Assembly: GCA_022009675.1 (NCBI GenBank)
Contig: CP091718.1
Location: 62,001 to 126,000 of the forward strand
Direction: 5' to 3'
DNA: 64,000 bases
Origin: Oscillospiraceae bacterium
Lineage (GTDB): Bacteria; Bacillota; Clostridia; Oscillospirales; CAG-272
Under the pieces are notes generated by a model. The model was not told the DNA's origin and made no database searches. It was given only the letters and a program-made list of their open reading frames with translations. The position numbers were made by a program, and so were the translations under genes. How positions within the stretch are numbered: position 1 is the first letter of the stretch; every line of letters starts with the position of its first letter. Positions 18,662-28,183 of this stretch are shown one piece after another.

Positions 18662-19629
18662 TTTTTTATTGCGAACAAAACTTGCAATAATTGCCGTCAT
18701 GACTCCAGAGCCAAGAATGACAACAATATCTACCGGGGCAAGTACAATCCCGGGTATTCCTGCGAAAAAGAACCCATCGCCAAAGCGATAAAGATGTCCG
18801 CTGAGCAAAATCATTTCGCCAATGTACATAACCAGCGTAACGACTGCCGCTGATACACTCGGCAGCCATACGGAAAGCAGCGGTTTCTTGTTCAGAGTAA
18901 AAGATTCAATATATATGCCAACTGTTACACCGAACAAAACGAAAAAAATACGCTCATCAATGCCGCCGACAATGCCGAAACTTGAATATCACCGTTTCTG
19001 TAAAAGGCAGTGAAGCATGCCCAAATGCACATTCCGAGAAATGCGCCGCTTGCTACCGATTGAATCACAAAGGGACTTACGGCGGCTCTTGTCACCGGTA
19101 TGTATCATTTTGGCAAAGCCGTAGAAGCAGTTCAGAATAGAGATAATGAGTACAATTGAGATGATGTAAAAATGAAGCTTGAATGCGGGGCTGTATTCAC
19201 CCATCAAAACGTCGACCTCTGTCCAAGTTCTTTCTTCAAAACTGTTCGGAGGAACATAGCACATAAACATCTGCCAATCTTCCAATGTGGAGAAAATACC
19301 AGTTACGGTGCGAGTGACAGTTACAGCCCTTTCCAAAAATAAATTCAAACACAAAAAAATAATACAGTTGAAATTACAGTTCCAAACAGTAATGCGTATT
19401 TCTCAAAGTATTTGAGTGCGACGGGTATCAGCGCAACACAGACCAAGAGAGCGAGTGCGATTGGTGTGTACGGAATGATATATTTCGGATAATTCTCCGC
19501 ATATACCGTCCCGTAACGTATCATATCGACAATCACGGATATTCCCATGTAAATCGGATAGCATGACGCAAGCAATACACCGAGAAGCGAGAATAGATAG
19601 TATTTTTCTAAATGTTTTTATTTTTCCAT
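18557..19629 (-). CDS. Multi-pass membrane protein of the BlaI/M56 module
   Basis: The start ATG lies after AAAGGAG, 15 bp beyond the peptidase stop. Joined frames give about 330 residues with roughly eight hydrophobic helices: YLFSLLGVLLASCYPIYMGI, YTPIALALLVCVALIPVALK, FYIISIVLIISILNCFYG, VFFVLFGVTVGIYIESF, LPSVSAAVVTLVMYIGEMIL, IVLAPVDIVVILGSGVMTAI. One extracytoplasmic loop carries NSFEERTWTEVDVLMGEY. The family is not recognised. It probably works with the M56 peptidase, perhaps as its sensor or substrate. The final 30 residues are encoded inside repeat A, so the natural end is uncertain. Frameshifts occur near 19,620, 19,350 and 18,940. Confidence 0.6.
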
Positions 19630-19644
19630 AATAAACTCCTTTCA

Positions 19645-20564
19645 CTATGCATTGGTGAGAAGAACATAACATATTGCTATCACAAGTGCGGCGAAGGAAA
19701 CAATAGATAAGATGGAAATCTTACTATAGGATAGGATGTTTTCTATCCTTATTCTGATTTTAGATCCGCCAAAGGACGCAACAAATAAGTTTGTTTTTTC
19801 TGCCGTGGAGAGTAACGTATATGCGTATTCCTTACGTTCAGCTTCGTTGCATTTTGATAATACTGATTCGTCACAAGCAAGCTCAATATCCGAATAAAGC
19901 AATTTTAACATCAACCATGCAAACGGATTAAACCAATGAAAACACACAACGATGAGCGCCAAAAGACGGATGAAGTTATCTTTTTCGTTTTTATATGGGC
20001 TTTTTTTCATGCATCAATATGAAGTTCAGTTTGTTTGCATCGTATTCGGTCGGAAGAATGATTTTCGGTTTGATGATTCCGTAAACCGCAGGTGTTTTAA
20101 CCTTGTCTGAAATATAGATATTATCCTTTAATTTTTTTGGGCATCCTTCATTTCGCCAAGCGTAATGAAATAAATGATCGTCAAAGTGAGAACCGCCGCC
20201 AAGGCTACGATAAGCCATACCACAGAAGCAATATTAAAGAGATCATCAAGAAGATTGCCCTTATAAGTGATTGGGAAATAACTGTTTGCACCCATTACGT
20301 GATTCATCATTGTGAGTGCTGAATCATTGCCTATTTCGATGAGTGTAACTGTTTTTAGTTGTAAACTTGGAAAGTAAAGCCATAATACTGTATTTGCTTG
20401 AAATTCCAACAGGAATACACATCCGGATAAACGGCACAAGCCACAGCCAAATGAAAAATTCGACGGGGGATTTTTTTGATTAAGCGGAGAGGCAATACAG
20501 GCACCATACAAATAGTTGCGGCGATACTCATATTGAATATCCAATAAAATATCTCACCAAGCAT
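19645..20564 (-). CDS. BlaR1/MecR1-like M56 metallopeptidase without a penicillin-sensor domain
   Basis: It starts MLGEIFYWIFNM with four predicted helices (NMSIAATICMVPVLPLRLI, a second around 20,450, LFNIASVVWLIVALAAVLTL, ALIVVCFHWFNPFAW). The M56 core has KLNFILMHEKAHIKRKDN, where the HExxH zinc site is split by one extra A in an A7 run near 20,020, then HWFNPFAWLM and DIELACDESVL. It ends soon after a helix (ILSIVSFAALVIAICYVLL). BlaR1 proper carries about 250 more residues, a beta-lactam-binding domain, so the signal here is something else. It should cleave the adjacent BlaI-type repressor. It starts 4 bp after that gene. Confidence 0.8.
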
Positions 20565-20568
20565 GGTA

Positions 20569-20926
20569 TCACCTCTTGTCGATCAATTTTCGAAGTTCGT
20601 CGATTTCATCCTTGGTTAATTTTTTTCATCTTCTATCAAAGCCGAAAAAAAGTGCTTTTTCTTGAACCGCCAAAAAGTTTGTCGATCAATCCCTGCGTTT
20701 CATTTTTCACACACATCCTTTTTGGAGATTAGTGAAACACAAATAAAACCGGGATCATTACGTCGGATGTACCCCTTTGCCTCAATTTTTTGATAACTGT
20801 ATAAGTGGTGTTTTTATTCCATCCGAATTCTTGGTCGGCAAGAACACTCAATTCTTTTGCACTTATCGGTTCATGCGCCCAAATTAACTCCATTACTTTT
20901 AATTCGCTGTCGAATAATTTCTGCAT
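20569..20926 (-). CDS. BlaI/MecI-type repressor
   Basis: The start MQKLFDSELKVMELIWAHEP has GGAGG upstream. The winged helix contains PISAKELSVLADQEFGWNKN and TTYTVIKKLEAKGYI, the family's recognition helix and wing. After a shift near 20,785 the frame continues with FICVSLISKKDVCEK and LTKDEIDELRKLIDKR, the dimerisation and cleavage region. Length is about 118 residues, as usual. It should repress its own operon by binding the palindrome at 20,940. Release would follow proteolysis by the M56 protein. A frame-shifted reading runs on from 20,785 to a premature stop. Confidence 0.85.
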
Positions 20927-20939
20927 AATTGTTGCCTCC

Positions 20940-20975
20940 AGACTATTACTATAGTATATACTATCACAATAGTCT
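20940..20975. promoter_or_regulatory. 36-bp palindromic operator upstream of the BlaI-type gene
   Basis: AGACTATT-act-ATAGTAT and ATACTAT-cac-AATAGTCT are exact mirror halves apart from the central spacers. It lies 14 bp before the repressor start codon, with a promoter-like TATACT inside it. This is the expected place for BlaI self-repression. Repeat B begins at its distal edge. Confidence 0.75.
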
Positions 20976-21456
20976 GAATTTGTCAATATGTTTTTGCATC
21001 TATGGCTTTTGTAAATAAATTTTTGAACGGGAAGGATTTTTGAAAGACCTCGGAAAGTGTGTGGCGGTTCGAATCTGTCCACGGATTTACTTCTGTGGGG
21101 AATCTATATCAAAAAATGCATTTCGCCGGTTCGAATCCGGCTACGGGTCAAAAAAACCCCGAAATGCATCTACAAAATTTCGAAAAAAACTTCAGAGTCA
21201 GAAAATAGTCCCAATCCGCTTTGACGGATTGGGGCAGGAGAAAATCTCTCGAAATCTCCCGTTTTTCTCGCCGTTTGGCTTGCCAAACGGCTCTTTTCCA
21301 TCGTCCGGATCTAAATTGACTTGTCATCATGTGTCTACAGGTCATTTTAGATGCCAAATTTGTGTTATCCAATTTAGATGCACCCGAAGGATAGACTTCT
21401 CCCGTGGCAAGAGCGGGCTTGCAAAACCATGCGTGTAAACGGACTTATGTAAAAAG
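20971..21456. repeat. Dispersed approx. 480-bp repeat, copy B
   Basis: Same order of landmarks as copy A. The middle from GGGGAATCTATATC to GGATTGGGGCAGGAG is nearly identical, as is the GGATCTAAATTGACTTGTC block. Differences are an inserted CCGTTTGGC...GCCAAACGG hairpin and a diverged right third. It lies between the end of sigma copy 2 and the operator of the BlaI operon. Confidence 0.8.
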
Positions 21457-21497
21457 CCGCCGAGAGCGACCAACGGCTACTCACGTCGGTAAAAAAA

Positions 21498-23172
21498 TTA
21501 TATAACTAAATATGCCCCCAGCATCTGTTTGTCATTGTCCTTATCAAATGACAAGTAGCCTTGTTTGATGGCTTCTTCAAGCACAGCACCGCGTATTGCA
21601 AAGATATTCGCGCACGCATGATCAATCTGAAATTCGTCTTCATTCAAAAATTCGGGAATTTCTTTATAGATCTGCTCGCGGCAAAACAAATAATGCCGTG
21701 TTGCTATATCGGTCGCTTTATGCCGCAACGACTCAAAATGCTCCTTTATCTCATTAGGCATCCTGCGTGACTTTTCCTTCCGCATGACCATAATTGTCGG
21801 AACATAGCCGTCATCTGCTTTTTTGATATATCCGTAGGATTCCAATCTATTTAGAATAGCATTGTCTACATCTTCACTCTTTCCCTCGGCAACTGCAACC
21901 ATCGCCTGCCCGTCTGCATAAGTCAGAACGGGTGGTATACGCTTTTCAAGTCCGCAGCATTTGTAGCGAAATTGGCGGAACATGATTTCGGGCAAATCTT
22001 TTTCACTCGGATTTGACACACAGCCACTAAGACCCACAAAACCTGGCGCATCGCCGCGGTATATTTCCATGCCCAGTATATCCCATTCACCGCCATTTGG
22101 ACGAAGCGTATGTCCCCACGGACCAATATTAGGAACATCCTTCGCGTTCTTATTAAAAGGCTTAAGGGTATCAGAATACACGTTATCCGCTTCGATCATC
22201 AGAAGTGCCCATTTCATATCCTCATAGCTTTGATAGCACTCATGCCAATCGGGGGCATTTTCGTTTGACCACTCAATATTATACTCCATGGCCTCTATTA
22301 CGGCTTTTGTAAGTTCAGGGGTAATTCCACTCAAATGTGCGTAAATCTTTTCCTGTGCTTCTGCACTTACAATGAAGAAATTGGTTTCGTACTTGTTACC
22401 GTTTTTCTTCATTAAAGTAGCTTCCACAAGCGCCGAAAGTTCTTCTTCCATATACGGAAGCGCGACACCGACCTCCATTGCCAATTCTTCTGCTGAAGAT
22501 GGGTTTCTATAAGTCGCAAGCAGAGTGTTTTTTGCAGAGCGAACGCGAAATATAATTCAACGGTTCGCCGGTTTTTTCCATTCATCCCATTCATAACAAA
22601 TGCAATGTTTTTCAGGGCTGTAACTGAGTTTTCCAAATTCTCTTGCCATATCCATACCTTCTTTCAATATTTGTCTTGCACGGAGAAGCCGTGACTTTAC
22701 CGTGTTTGCGGGAAGCGAGAGCGACAATGCAATTTCACGAGTGCTTTTTGGTTTTCAATGTAGTAGGCATCAACAATATTTCGATAATCGCTTTTGATGA
22801 ACGCCAGCTCGCGCCGAAGCAGAGCCGTTTGCTCTGCATATATCATTTCATCAAGGATATTTCTGCTTTCATCCTCAAGTTCATAATCGCTGATATCGGA
22901 ACCGGTTACCGATTCGTTTCGATCATGCTTTTCCTTTGCCCATACGGAATAACGGTTGCGTGCAATCTGCCATATCCATGCGGAAAAGCTCGTCGGTAGT
23001 GTGCCTTTATTCAAGGCGGTAATGATCTGAAGTGCAATATCTTGTGTTAAATCTTCCGCTTCAACGCTACGCCCTGTCTTTTTTTCAGGCAAAAAGTAAA
23101 ATAACTTTTCCATATAGTTTTTCTGCAAATTCACTCACAAGCCTATCACGCATTCTCGTTCGTTTCCTGCAT
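21498..23172 (-). CDS. Sigma-70-family factor with long C-terminal extension, copy 2
   Basis: MQETNENA follows AAAGGAG; a shift then leads to EFAEKLYGK and KTGRSVEAEDLTQDIALQII (region 2.1-2.2), FSAWIWQIARNRYSVWAKEK (region 2.4) and TALLRRELAFIKSDYRNIVD (region 3/4). The extension starts EVGVALPYMEEELSALVEAT, as in copy 1, and includes NIGPWGHTLRPNGGEWDILG, FVGLSGCVSN and a helical end (ACANIFAIRGAVLEEAIKQG). The C-terminal 328 residues are one intact frame. Frameshifts occur near 23,140, 22,745 and 22,560. Family assignment is secure; the genes controlled are unknown. No adjacent anti-sigma factor is visible. Confidence 0.8.
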
Positions 23173-23282
23173 TTTTCTCGTCTCCTTTCATCCATATAGT
23201 GTGGCATTTTTTTGAATTTGGGTGCATTCCGTTTATAAAAATTATATCATATTTTTTTAAATCCGTCTATCGGTTTTTATAT

Positions 23283-23588
23283 GTCCGAGTCCGGACACAG
23301 CATCGAAAAGGGCAAAGGGATCTATGAAACTCCTAAAAAAATTCAGGGGCGAAAAAACGGGAGAAATCTCTCGAAATCTCCCGTTTTCTCGTTTTTCCTC
23401 GTTCGGATCTAAATTGACTTGTCATCATGTGATGTGTGTCCGATTTAGATGCGACCGTCGTGTTAAGACGATTTAGATGCGCGTCGATTTTACAGGGGGC
23501 ACACTAACCCCTTGGTGATGATGGGAGTTAAAAGGTTTCGCGTTCTACCGGACTTTTTAACGCCATGCTTGTAACGAAGTCTATGTAA
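23283..23588. repeat. Dispersed repeat, copy C (right part only)
   Basis: It begins in a variant of the central block (GTCCGGACACAGCATCGAAA, shared with copy D). It then carries GGAGAAATCTCTCGAAATCTC, GGATCTAAATTGACTTGTC and a right end CATGCTTGTAACGAAGTCTAT. The left half with the T-arm-like segments is missing. It lies upstream of sigma copy 2 and downstream of the membrane protein at 23,620. Confidence 0.65.
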
Positions 23589-23619
23589 TTAGTCCTCTAA
23601 AAATCACATCTTCAAAAAG

Positions 23620-24581
23620 AACTATCCAATTCCTCATACAAATCAGATAATATTCCAAATCCTTTAGCCGATTCATAGCAAAAACACCCATGAATGTGTT
23701 TTCATATCAAACCGTTCAAGCATATAAGCGAATATATTTTTCTTTTGGAGCGAAAAACAACAATTCGATAAGTATAGTGATTGAAATATTTTTTTGTAAT
23801 TACATTGGGATATTTATCAAGGGCATCACTTTTGTGTTTCCATGCGGAAACTGATAATATATGCAGTTTGGATATGTTGAAGATTTCAAGCTTTTTTTGC
23901 CACACTTGCTCGCTAATAAAAAAAGGTAAGTATTACCGTAAATATTTCTGCAAAAGCAAACGCCAGAAAAATAACATCATCTGATTTTTGAGAAAAATAA
24001 GCCAAATCTTTTTCCTTCAGTTAAAAAAACGCACCATCCAATATTGACAAACAGAAATGCGCCTGTAATAATGGTCGCTACTAAATAGCATATATAACTT
24101 TTTCTTGCTTTTTGATGTCTGTGTTTAACTTCTTCAATATTGACGGGATTAGAAGATTTTTGAGATGCGCGATAAGATATATTGACATAAATCTTTGGCG
24201 TTGATTAAATCATAAATCCAAATGACATTACTATCAAGAAACAACTTCAAATGCTTTCCTTGATTTTTCTGCATTTGTAATATCGTTAAGTTCGATGTGT
24301 AATTCTTGCTCCCACCCAAACTCCGCATCAATTTTTTTCCATCTTCTATTTTTCACAAAAACGCTTTTTCGGTTGAATCTAAAAAAATAAATATTGAGAG
24401 GAAGCCAAACAATAGTCCCAAAACAGCAAAAGTGAAACAGAAAATGCAGGACGATATATGGCTTGATTGAATTTCTTCAATACCCCACAAAGAAAAAAAC
24501 GAATGGCTATGAAAGATCCGAAAAAAATAAAAAGCAGACAAAATATATTTTTCTAAATGATTGCTTAAATTCTCCGTTCAT
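23620..24581 (-). CDS. Unrecognised multi-pass membrane protein, heavily frameshifted
   Basis: The frame opens MNGEFKQSFRKIYFVCFLFF after AGAGG. Hydrophobic stretches in successive frames include SCIFCFTFAVLGLLFGFLSI, SYICYLVATIITGAFLFVNI and DVIFLAFAFAEIFTVILTFF, so there are at least four membrane helices. A hydrophilic domain around ELNDITNAEKSRKAFEVV follows the first pair. At least five frame changes are needed, all near runs of A or T. I cannot name the family. Its position between repeats C and D, with its 3' end abutting copy C, parallels the other modules. It may be real, or decayed. Confidence 0.4.
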
Positions 24582-24647
24582 GATGTGCCTCTTTTTCTTA
24601 AATTATATTTTACCACAATTTTACAAATATTTCAACCCTTTCGCAAG

Positions 24648-24900
24648 TTCAAATCTGTCCAAAAATGCCTTTGCATCTACGGCTTCGTAAATAAATTTTT
24701 GAACTGGAAGAATTTTTTTGAAAGGCTTCGGAAACTGTGTGGCGGTTCGAATCTATCCACAGATTTGGTGCAGTGGGGAATCTATATCAAAAATAGCATT
24801 TCGCCGGTTCGAGTCCGGACACAGCATCGAAAAAGGGCAAAAGGGATCTATGAATCTCCGAAAAAAACCAGGACGGAACGATGTAATTATTTCGCCTCTA
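24648..24900. repeat. Dispersed repeat, copy D (left part only)
   Basis: It carries the left landmarks: GTTCAAATCTGTCCAAAAAT, CTTTGCATCTACGGC, the GGCGGTTCGAATCTAT block, GGGGAATCTATATC and CATTTCGCCGGTTCGAGTCC. It then diverges into the GGACACAGCATCGAAAAAG variant that copy C also has. Copies C and D together would make one complete variant, so they may be two halves separated by the 23.6-24.6 kb module. Confidence 0.65.
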
Positions 24901-24958
24901 AATAGTAGTATTTCCCCAATAAAGACTTTTTTTGTCCGGTGAGTAGGGGCAATCGGCT

Positions 24959-25867
24959 TTACTGCCGTAAAACATCAAAAGCGCCGCTATTCGCAGTAGA
25001 ACAAAGCACCATCACACTTCCGAGCTTTCCAATGCTGCAAACTTCATCGTAAACTTCAAAAATCGATGGGTGCCAATGAGTAATACCGCTTTCAATTTTT
25101 TTCCCAACGACCATTCGCTTACACCGAAATAACATGCCGATGGATCGACACCGATTTCAATCATGATGTTTTTCATATAAATGCCACATGATTTTTTTCG
25201 CCATCATCAGTAAGTTCAAAGGAGCCACATAAATTCGGAGTTTGAAGCATCATCTCGTAAAGCTCCTTTGGAGTTTTTCAGGGATAAGCATTTTTGATGG
25301 AGATTCTTCGTTTTTCAAATACATTTTCATAATTCCATGTGACAAAGATGCAGTTTGGAATATCTTTACCGTTTAAATTTAGTATTTGAAACATTTTTCC
25401 TTTCGACAAGTAACTTTACGGGATAAATTGCCGTCTTATCCAATTTAGCAAGCAATTTATCATAACATTCATCGAAAGGTTTCCAATCACCGTCACAATC
25501 TACTTGCCAATATTTTTTTGTTTTCATCAAAAATCAATTTGTTCAAAATCCGGGGAAAAAGATAAATAGTTTCATTGTAGATAAAATATTCAAATCCGTT
25601 TGATTCTTGCTTTACATACTTTAACTGTAAGTTCCGTCGCACAGCAGAATTGTAAAAAGCGATATTCAGGTGAATTCAGAATATCCATCGTGAACTTTTG
25701 TTTGAAATCTGCATAGTAACGAGATTTTTTTATATTCCTTTTTGTCTTTTTGGCGTTTGGAACAATGTATATATTCCTGCAATTGTTACTCCTACGATAA
25801 TTAAGGGCGAGAGTATAACAACTGTTAACGCGATCAATATTTTTTTACACCATTTTAACTTGTTCAT
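24959..25867 (-). CDS. Unrecognised membrane-anchored protein, frameshifted
   Basis: MNKLKWCKKILIALTVVILS followed by PLIIVGVTIAGIYTLF is a single N-terminal anchor or uncleaved signal. The following domain contains ESNGFEYFIYNETIYLFPPD and KYWQVDCDGDWKPFDECYDK. A second part after a frame change near 25,270 reads PKELYEMMLQTPNLCGSFEL, then IEIGVDPSACYFGVSEWSLG and a C-terminus IFEVYDEVCSIGKLGSVMVL. Total length is about 300 residues with about five shifts. The family is not recognised. The layout, one helix and then a soluble domain with a Cys-rich stretch, could suit a lipid-side sensor or immunity protein. Confidence 0.45.
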
Positions 25868-25919
25868 TGTTGCTGCGAGCCTCCCTTCTATATCTATAAG
25901 GCAAAGACGAAAAGCTACC

Positions 25920-26010
25920 TCACTTATTCACTATTCACTTTTACTTATTACTTCGCCAAACCTCCCGCAGGTATGCGAAAAGTGAATAGTGAATAGGTAA
26001 TAAGTAAACC
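25920..26010. repeat. Inverted repeat of TTCACTATTCAC-type sequence
   Basis: TTCACTATTCACTTTT and its reverse complement AAAAGTGAATAGTGAA flank a core with two CCTCCC words and TACTTATTAC/GTAATAAGTA half-sites. It lies between the last accessory gene and tRNA-Gln, at the composition change. It may mark an element end or be a terminator-like structure for the tRNA, which is transcribed towards it. Confidence 0.55.
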
Positions 26011-26037
26011 TCCCACACTCTCGCGCGGGAGGCTTGG

Positions 26038-26109
26038 CTGGGGTGGCCGGATTCGGACCGACGCGTGCGGGAGTCAAAGTCCCGTGCCTTACCGCTTGGC
26101 TACACCCCA
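26038..26109 (-). tRNA. tRNA-Gln (anticodon UUG)
   Basis: The minus strand folds as a cloverleaf: acceptor TGGGGTG pairs with CACCCCA. The D arm is in GTAGCCAAGCGGTAAGGC. The anticodon arm CGGGA-CTTTGAC-TCCCG has TTG in the loop. The T arm is CGTCGGTCCGAATCCGGC and the discriminator base is G. CCA is encoded directly after it (26,035-26,037). Accessory DNA lies on its 3' side, the usual place for integration next to tRNA genes. Confidence 0.95.
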
Positions 26110-26283
26110 ATAACAACGGTGACATTGTATCACAGTTTGCCGGCTTTGTCAAGATTTTTTGCTGAGTAATTTCCCGGCGGATTGCGGATCTGCTTCGACT
26201 GTCCGCAAACGTCCCGGAAACACCGCCGCAAAGTGCACCCCGGAGTCGCGGAAAAGCGATTGCTTCCGCGTACCCGCACCGCA

Positions 26284-27084
26284 CTACACCTCAACGACCA
26301 CCAGCTCCCGCGAATTGAACAGGCGCGGAATCGGTGTCACGGTATTGGACAGCCCGCGCGAGATGACCAGACGCCCCTCATGGACGCCGCTCGTATACTT
26401 GGGGAACAGCCCCTGATCCGGCGCGAACACGCCCCGTCCGAACAGGCGCCATTGCCCGCCGTGTGCGTGTCCCGCAACAAACAGGTCAATGGGATAATCC
26501 CGCAGGTAACGGTCAAAATACTCCGGCTGGTGGCAGAGCAGAATCCGGTAGCCTGGCGTACGGCAGAACCCGTCCAGCCAGTCGAGATCCGGCATTCGCC
26601 CGGGATTAAGCAAGCCGGAGCGCATACCGCCCAAAACCAGGCCGCGATAGACCGTATAGCTCTGATCCAGCAGGACAGCGCCACTTGCACGGATGATGTC
26701 CTGCCAACAGGGGAGGATCGACCGTTGCGCGACCGACTCCCGCATCGGTTTTCCCAGGTTGATGTGTCCTGCGCCGGTTTCGTGATTGCCCCATGCGTAA
26801 AAAGGTCGGCGCAAGGGCTGCCGCTTCAGCCAGGAAGCCAAGCCCCCGGGCGGTCAGACTTTCCGGACTCGTCTGTCAGCACCGTCAGATTTTTCAGTCA
26901 GATCTCCGGGAATCAGGATAAGATCCGGCGCGATGCGGCGCAGAGCTTCCATGAGCTTTCCGTAAGGCTCATCATGCAAATCAGCGACCACGGCTGCGCG
27001 GAAATGAACGCCGGGGTGTCGTTCCTCCCAGCCTGTATGAGGCACAACCGCACCGCAGGGAAGCCGCCTGTACGTGATCTGCAT
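26284..27084 (-). CDS. Calcineurin-type metallophosphoesterase (YkuE-like)
   Basis: Motifs appear in family order. AAVVADLHDEPYG (D-x-H) and PDLILIPGDLTEK (GD) lie in the first frame; YAWGNHETG (GNHE), LLCHQPEYFD (H) and FVAGHAHGGQWRL (GHxH) lie in the second. A shift at about 26,845 divides the two frames. These residues bind the two-metal centre used to hydrolyse phosphoesters. There is no clear signal peptide, so the substrate, whether a phospholipid such as UDP-diacylglucosamine or a cell-wall precursor, is open. VanZ lies upstream on the same strand, 18 bp away. Confidence 0.85.
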
Positions 27085-27102
27085 GGAAAAACTCCTTTGT
27101 TT

Positions 27103-27627
27103 TTAAGAATACGTGCTGTGGCGTAGGCGCCGCACCAGTGCGCTGATGCCCCAAAGCAGGCACAGTCCCAGCAGTGCACCGACAACGTCAATCATGACGT
27201 CCAGCACAGACGCGCCCCGGTTCGAGAATATCTGATGAATTTCGTCAGAGGTGGCATACAGCAGGCAGAACACAGCCGGCACAGCCCAGCGGATGGCAGG
27301 GCGCCGCCAGTTTCTGTCTTCCCATGCTACCAGCAGGGCGCCAAGCAGGATGGCAAGCACTGCATACTCCGTCATGTGCGCCAACTTGCGCACCGGCATT
27401 CCCAGACGCTCCACGATCTTCGTCTGCTCCTCGGCAGGGAGCTTTTCGTAGCCGGGAACGACAACCGGAGCGATAGCCTCCGTCACCTTGTCGCTCCGGT
27501 CGCCCGACTGCGTCTTGTCCTCGTTCGAGAACAGAAATATCATGACCATTTCGGCAAGAATGCCCAAAAGCAACAGAACGCATACGGTCAGACGTGCCGG
27601 GGAGCGGTGTACGCGGGGGCGCCGCAC
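27103..27627 (-). CDS. VanZ-family membrane protein
   Basis: The 174-residue frame has an N-terminal helix (LTVCVLLLLGILAEMVMIFL) and an acidic loop with SNEDKTQSGDRSDKV, the S-x-x-x-T/S-x-x-x-S pattern typical of VanZ. RKLAHMTEYAVLAILLGALL (helix 2, with the conserved H-x-x-E-Y) follows. It ends YATSDEIHQIFSNRGASVLD, another hallmark (S-D-E-x-H-Q), and a last helix. Members are linked to teicoplanin resistance or to anchoring of cell-wall factors. The exact role is unknown here, and it should not be read as evidence of glycopeptide resistance. Confidence 0.9.
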   Translation of the reverse strand: MRRPRVHRSPARLTVCVLLLLGILAEMVMIFLFSNEDKTQSGDRSDKVTEAIAPVVVPGYEKLPAEEQTKIVERLGMPVRKLAHMTEYAVLAILLGALLVAWEDRNWRRPAIRWAVPAVFCLLYATSDEIHQIFSNRGASVLDVMIDVVGALLGLCLLWGISALVRRLRHSTYS

Positions 27628-27671
27628 GGAAGCGTCATCAGGAAGGGAAGGTTCATGGAAACTGTTCTCCT

Positions 27672-27731
27672 CTCTTAACTCTTAACTCTTAACTCTCAGT
27701 TCTCAGTTCTCAGTTCTCAGCTTTCAACTCT
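27672..27731. repeat. Heptanucleotide tandem repeats
   Basis: TTAACTC repeated about three times, then TCAGTTC about four times. This simple-sequence tract lies between the VanZ start and the lipoprotein stop. It is too short and regular for a CRISPR array. Slippage could vary its length. Confidence 0.85.
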
Positions 27732-27745
27732 CGTCTGTCGTCTAC

Positions 27746-28183
27746 CTATTCTGTGTGACCGACAGCCGTTTCACTTCCGGCACCCGTCAGGTGTCTCCGG
27801 CAGGCGGCGCAAAGCGTCGTCTTGCCAGCCGCCACGGCATCTGCCGGACTGCCGCTGCGGACATCCTCCGAGCGGTTGATATGATAGCAGTTCCGGTCGG
27901 TGTGCGCGACCGTCCCACCCTCCAGCCAGTAGACCCTGCCCGCATATGCCGCCAGGACGGGATCTGCGACGGGCGGTTGGGTATCCGGCTCCACGGGATC
28001 CGTAAATACAGCAGCGGAAATCTCCCGCAACTTTTCGGGTGTCAATGTCTCGCCGCCAACAAATCCGTCCGGGATCCCGCGGCAACCCGCAAAAAGGCAG
28101 ACGGCAACAGCCAGTACCGCGCCCGACAAGGCAGCGCGACGGATACGTGCCCGCCTGCGTGCCGCACGTTGCATGATGCTCAT
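27746..28183 (-). CDS. Lipoprotein with a C-terminal Cys-His domain
   Basis: The start MSIMQRAARRRARIRRAALS has GGAGGGG upstream; longer in-frame starts exist but lack a ribosome site. The charged N-terminus, hydrophobic core (GAVLAVAVCLFAGC) and lipobox LFAGC mark a lipoprotein anchored outside the membrane. The C-terminal 55 residues contain VYWLEGGTVAHTDRNCYHIN, then DAVAAGKTTLCAACRRHL. This C-H...CxxC pattern resembles the small Cys/His domain found at the end of many Firmicute surface proteins and nucleases. It may bind a metal. The linker between is Pro/Asp-rich. No function is assigned. Confidence 0.75.
   Translation of the reverse strand: MSIMQRAARRRARIRRAALSGAVLAVAVCLFAGCRGIPDGFVGGETLTPEKLREISAAVFTDPVEPDTQPPVADPVLAAYAGRVYWLEGGTVAHTDRNCYHINRSEDVRSGSPADAVAAGKTTLCAACRRHLTGAGSETAVGHTE

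Noticed and set aside
19645..20926. Beta-lactam resistance regulation by BlaI/BlaR1
   Set aside because: The peptidase lacks the penicillin-binding domain, and no beta-lactamase or PBP gene is adjacent.
27103..27627. Glycopeptide resistance from VanZ
   Set aside because: Lone VanZ-family proteins are common and usually unrelated to resistance. No other van gene is present.
27672..27731. A CRISPR array at the TTAACTC/TCAGTTC tract
   Set aside because: The repeats are 7 bp and contiguous with no spacers.
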